NCBI GenBank assembly: GCA_019314105.1
Contig: JAFCZY010000130.1
Location: 1-6,825, forward strand
Reading direction: 5' to 3'
DNA: 6,825 bases
From: Deltaproteobacteria bacterium
GTDB taxonomy: Bacteria; Desulfobacterota; Desulfobacteria; Desulfobacterales; Desulfobacteraceae
Shown here: positions 5,634 to 6,825 of the stretch, in pieces
Layout of the letters: every line of letters starts with the position of its first letter
Position numbering within the stretch: the stretch's first letter is position 1
The notes under the pieces: generated by a model
Told to the model about the DNA's origin: nothing
Database searches by the model: none
What the model saw: the letters and a program-made list of their open reading frames with translations, nothing else
Made by a program: the position numbers and the translations under genes

Positions 5634-6825
5634 TTATGCCAATACGTCAGGGAGTTTTTCAACATTATCCTCCTGAACTTCAACCCCGGCATATTGCCCT
5701 AGCACCTCTATTTTGATAACAACCCGTCCTTTTCCCTTATATCTTGTAAACTCACCTTTTACTCCCGCCATAGGACCTTCTAAAATTATCACAGGGTCGC
5801 CTTTTTTTATGCGGATATTTGTTCCTGTAATCAGGTCCGTGTTGGCACTGGTCAGGATTTTTAAGGATTCGATCTGTGCCCCGGGCACGGGGACCGGTCC
5901 GAATCGATTGCCCAATAATTTGACGGCCCCGATCGTTTTTAAAATATTTAGCTGGTCATCAGGGTTAACGGTTGATTTTACAAAAACATATCCCGGGAAA
6001 AGCGGAACTTCTATCATGAGGTTTCTATCTTTCCGTCGACTTTTTTGTTTTGTTTTGGGCAAAAATACTTCGATTTTTTTTTTAACAATATGAGTGTATA
6101 TTCCATGAAGATTGATGAGAAAGGCAATACTCTGTTCGCCATCTGATTCTGAAAAATAAAGATTAAAGGCCCAGCAGGATTTTTTCAAGGAAAGTCCTGC
6201 CTGTGTTTCCACGGTCTTTTCTTCCCTTAGATTTTTTTCAATGGAGTAATAGGCGGTTAATTCATCTGTCAGGCTAACATCAATTTTTGAATACAAAGAT
6301 TCTGATACATTGAATGTATATCGGTATTCTGTTCTTAAGGCGTCTCCCCTGTTGTCTTGCAGGGTGTTCCCGATATTTAAGGCTTTAAAATGGTTGTCAT
6401 AGGGGGACCAGGAAAGATCCAAGTCAAGGGAAATAAAGTCATTTGGATTCAGCTCCATATCAAGGGTGATATCTGAAAACGGCCTTGATTCATCATCTCT
6501 TTTCTTTTTGATATCATAGCTTTGGTAAAGTTTAATATAGGCAACATCGCGGTAGGTTGTTATCTCTTTTCCTTTAGGGGTTATCCTCGATTTTTTGGAA
6601 GTGAAGTTGTTGGTAAGAGACCAGGTAAGAAGATTTTGTTCTGCAATCCTGTCCAGAGCATCAAAAGAGGGCAGATCGTCTTGAATGACGTTTAGAATGA
6701 AGATATATTCAAGTTTCGGGATGATTTCATGCTTGGTTTTATCTGCAAATTCATTATTGGGATTGAATATTTTAATCAGCTTTGTGGACAGCTGGGCACC
6801 AACATCAACCATCTGCCTTGTCCGG
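5634..6825 (-). CDS. LptD C-terminal barrel fused in frame to a truncated NusG/UpxY-type antiterminator (5' partial)
   Basis: The frame is open to the right edge (RTRQ precedes the ATG at 6812), so the real start is outside the window and that ATG is internal. Numbering from it, residues 1 to about 237 match the C-terminal beta-barrel of LptD, the outer-membrane protein that inserts lipopolysaccharide. They include LPSFDALDRIAEQN, a YDIKKKRDDESRPFSD segment, LSWSPYDN, many alternating strands, and a final SIAFLINLHGI strand. From about residue 240 the same frame is a NusG-family protein: KKKIEVFLPK, the hallmark PLFPGYVFV (270-278), ILKTIGAVKLLG, and a KOW domain (about 336-365, KKGDPVIILEGPMAGVKG) ending at KLPDVLA. 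This resembles UpxY/RfaH specialised antiterminators, not housekeeping NusG. The LptD C-terminal tail and the NusG start (the WYAL-type first strand and following helix, about 20 residues) are missing. A cytoplasmic transcription factor tethered to an outer-membrane barrel makes no obvious sense, so a deletion or assembly join is the likeliest explanation. Confidence 0.85.
   Translation of the reverse strand, partial: RTRQMVDVGAQLSTKLIKIFNPNNEFADKTKHEIIPKLEYIFILNVIQDDLPSFDALDRIAEQNLLTWSLTNNFTSKKSRITPKGKEITTYRDVAYIKLYQSYDIKKKRDDESRPFSDITLDMELNPNDFISLDLDLSWSPYDNHFKALNIGNTLQDNRGDALRTEYRYTFNVSESLYSKIDVSLTDELTAYYSIEKNLREEKTVETQAGLSLKKSCWAFNLYFSESDGEQSIAFLINLHGIYTHIVKKKIEVFLPKTKQKSRRKDRNLMIEVPLFPGYVFVKSTVNPDDQLNILKTIGAVKLLGNRFGPVPVPGAQIESLKILTSANTDLITGTNIRIKKGDPVIILEGPMAGVKGEFTRYKGKGRVVIKIEVLGQYAGVEVQEDNVEKLPDVLA
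6062..6110 (-). other. Junction between LptD-like and NusG-like coding sequence
   Basis: LptD similarity ends near the codons for LINLHG (about 6119-6102). NusG similarity begins by the codons for KKKIEVFLP (about 6083-6057). Between them lie only about six codons (IYTHIV), and the minus strand then carries an A10 run (6083-6074). Separate genes would need an LptD stop, a spacer, a Shine-Dalgarno and a NusG start, and none is present. The exact breakpoint cannot be fixed by eye. Confidence 0.6.

Noticed and set aside
5713..6093. Plus-strand open frame opposite the NusG-like part
   Set aside because: The minus-strand frame carries the PLFPGYVFV and KOW motifs; the opposite frame has no family resemblance.
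6810..6812. ATG at 6812 as the start of the LptD-NusG gene
   Set aside because: The frame stays open to the window edge and the protein begins mid-barrel, so the true start is outside the window.
1..6825. CRISPR array, tRNA/rRNA gene, insertion sequence or riboswitch
   Set aside because: No regularly spaced repeats, no tRNA-like or rRNA-like segment, no transposase or terminal inverted repeats; only one gap exceeds about 35 nt and it is too short for a typical riboswitch.

Overview
The window suggests an AT-rich Gram-negative bacterium, most likely a sulfate-reducing deltaproteobacterium (Desulfobacterota, Desulfobacterales-like). This rests on an LptD outer-membrane barrel, a UpxY/RfaH-type NusG paralogue, an IHF/HU protein of the 'GFCSF ... 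FFKCGKELKERV' type, and the holB - PSP1 (ricT) - metG gene order. The taxonomic call is inference from protein character, not a database result.

Every supported gene lies on the minus strand, so transcription runs from high to low coordinates. In that order: (1) an open frame entering from the right edge that codes for the C-terminal part of the LptD barrel and continues without a stop into most of a NusG/UpxY-type antiterminator (6825-5634); (2) an 80-base gap with a plausible sigma70-type promoter; (3) an HU/IHF-family protein (5553-5278); (4) holB, DNA polymerase III delta' (5274-4216); (5) a PSP1-domain RicT/YaaT homologue (4223-3414); (6) metG without the C-terminal OB-fold domain (3414-1783); (7) a small membrane-anchored penicillin-binding transpeptidase (1786-401); (8) the start of an unrecognised cytoplasmic protein running off the left edge (368-1).

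Genes 3-8 are packed like a single operon. Junctions are 3 nt apart (HU/holB), or overlap by 8 nt (holB/ricT), 1 nt (ricT/metG) and 4 nt (metG/PBP), and the last gap is 32 nt. There is room for only one internal promoter, ahead of the HU gene, and I see no factor-independent terminator. The contents are mostly housekeeping: clamp loading, nucleoid architecture, an Fe-S/RNA-processing cofactor protein, tRNA charging, and cell-wall crosslinking.

The one anomalous place is the LptD/NusG junction near 6062-6110. The frame passes directly from the last LptD strands into the middle of a NusG N-terminal domain, and both the LptD tail and roughly the first 20 residues of NusG are missing. This looks like a deletion scar, real or from assembly, and an A10 run sits beside it. 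I found no convincing new defence, mobile or RNA system in the window.
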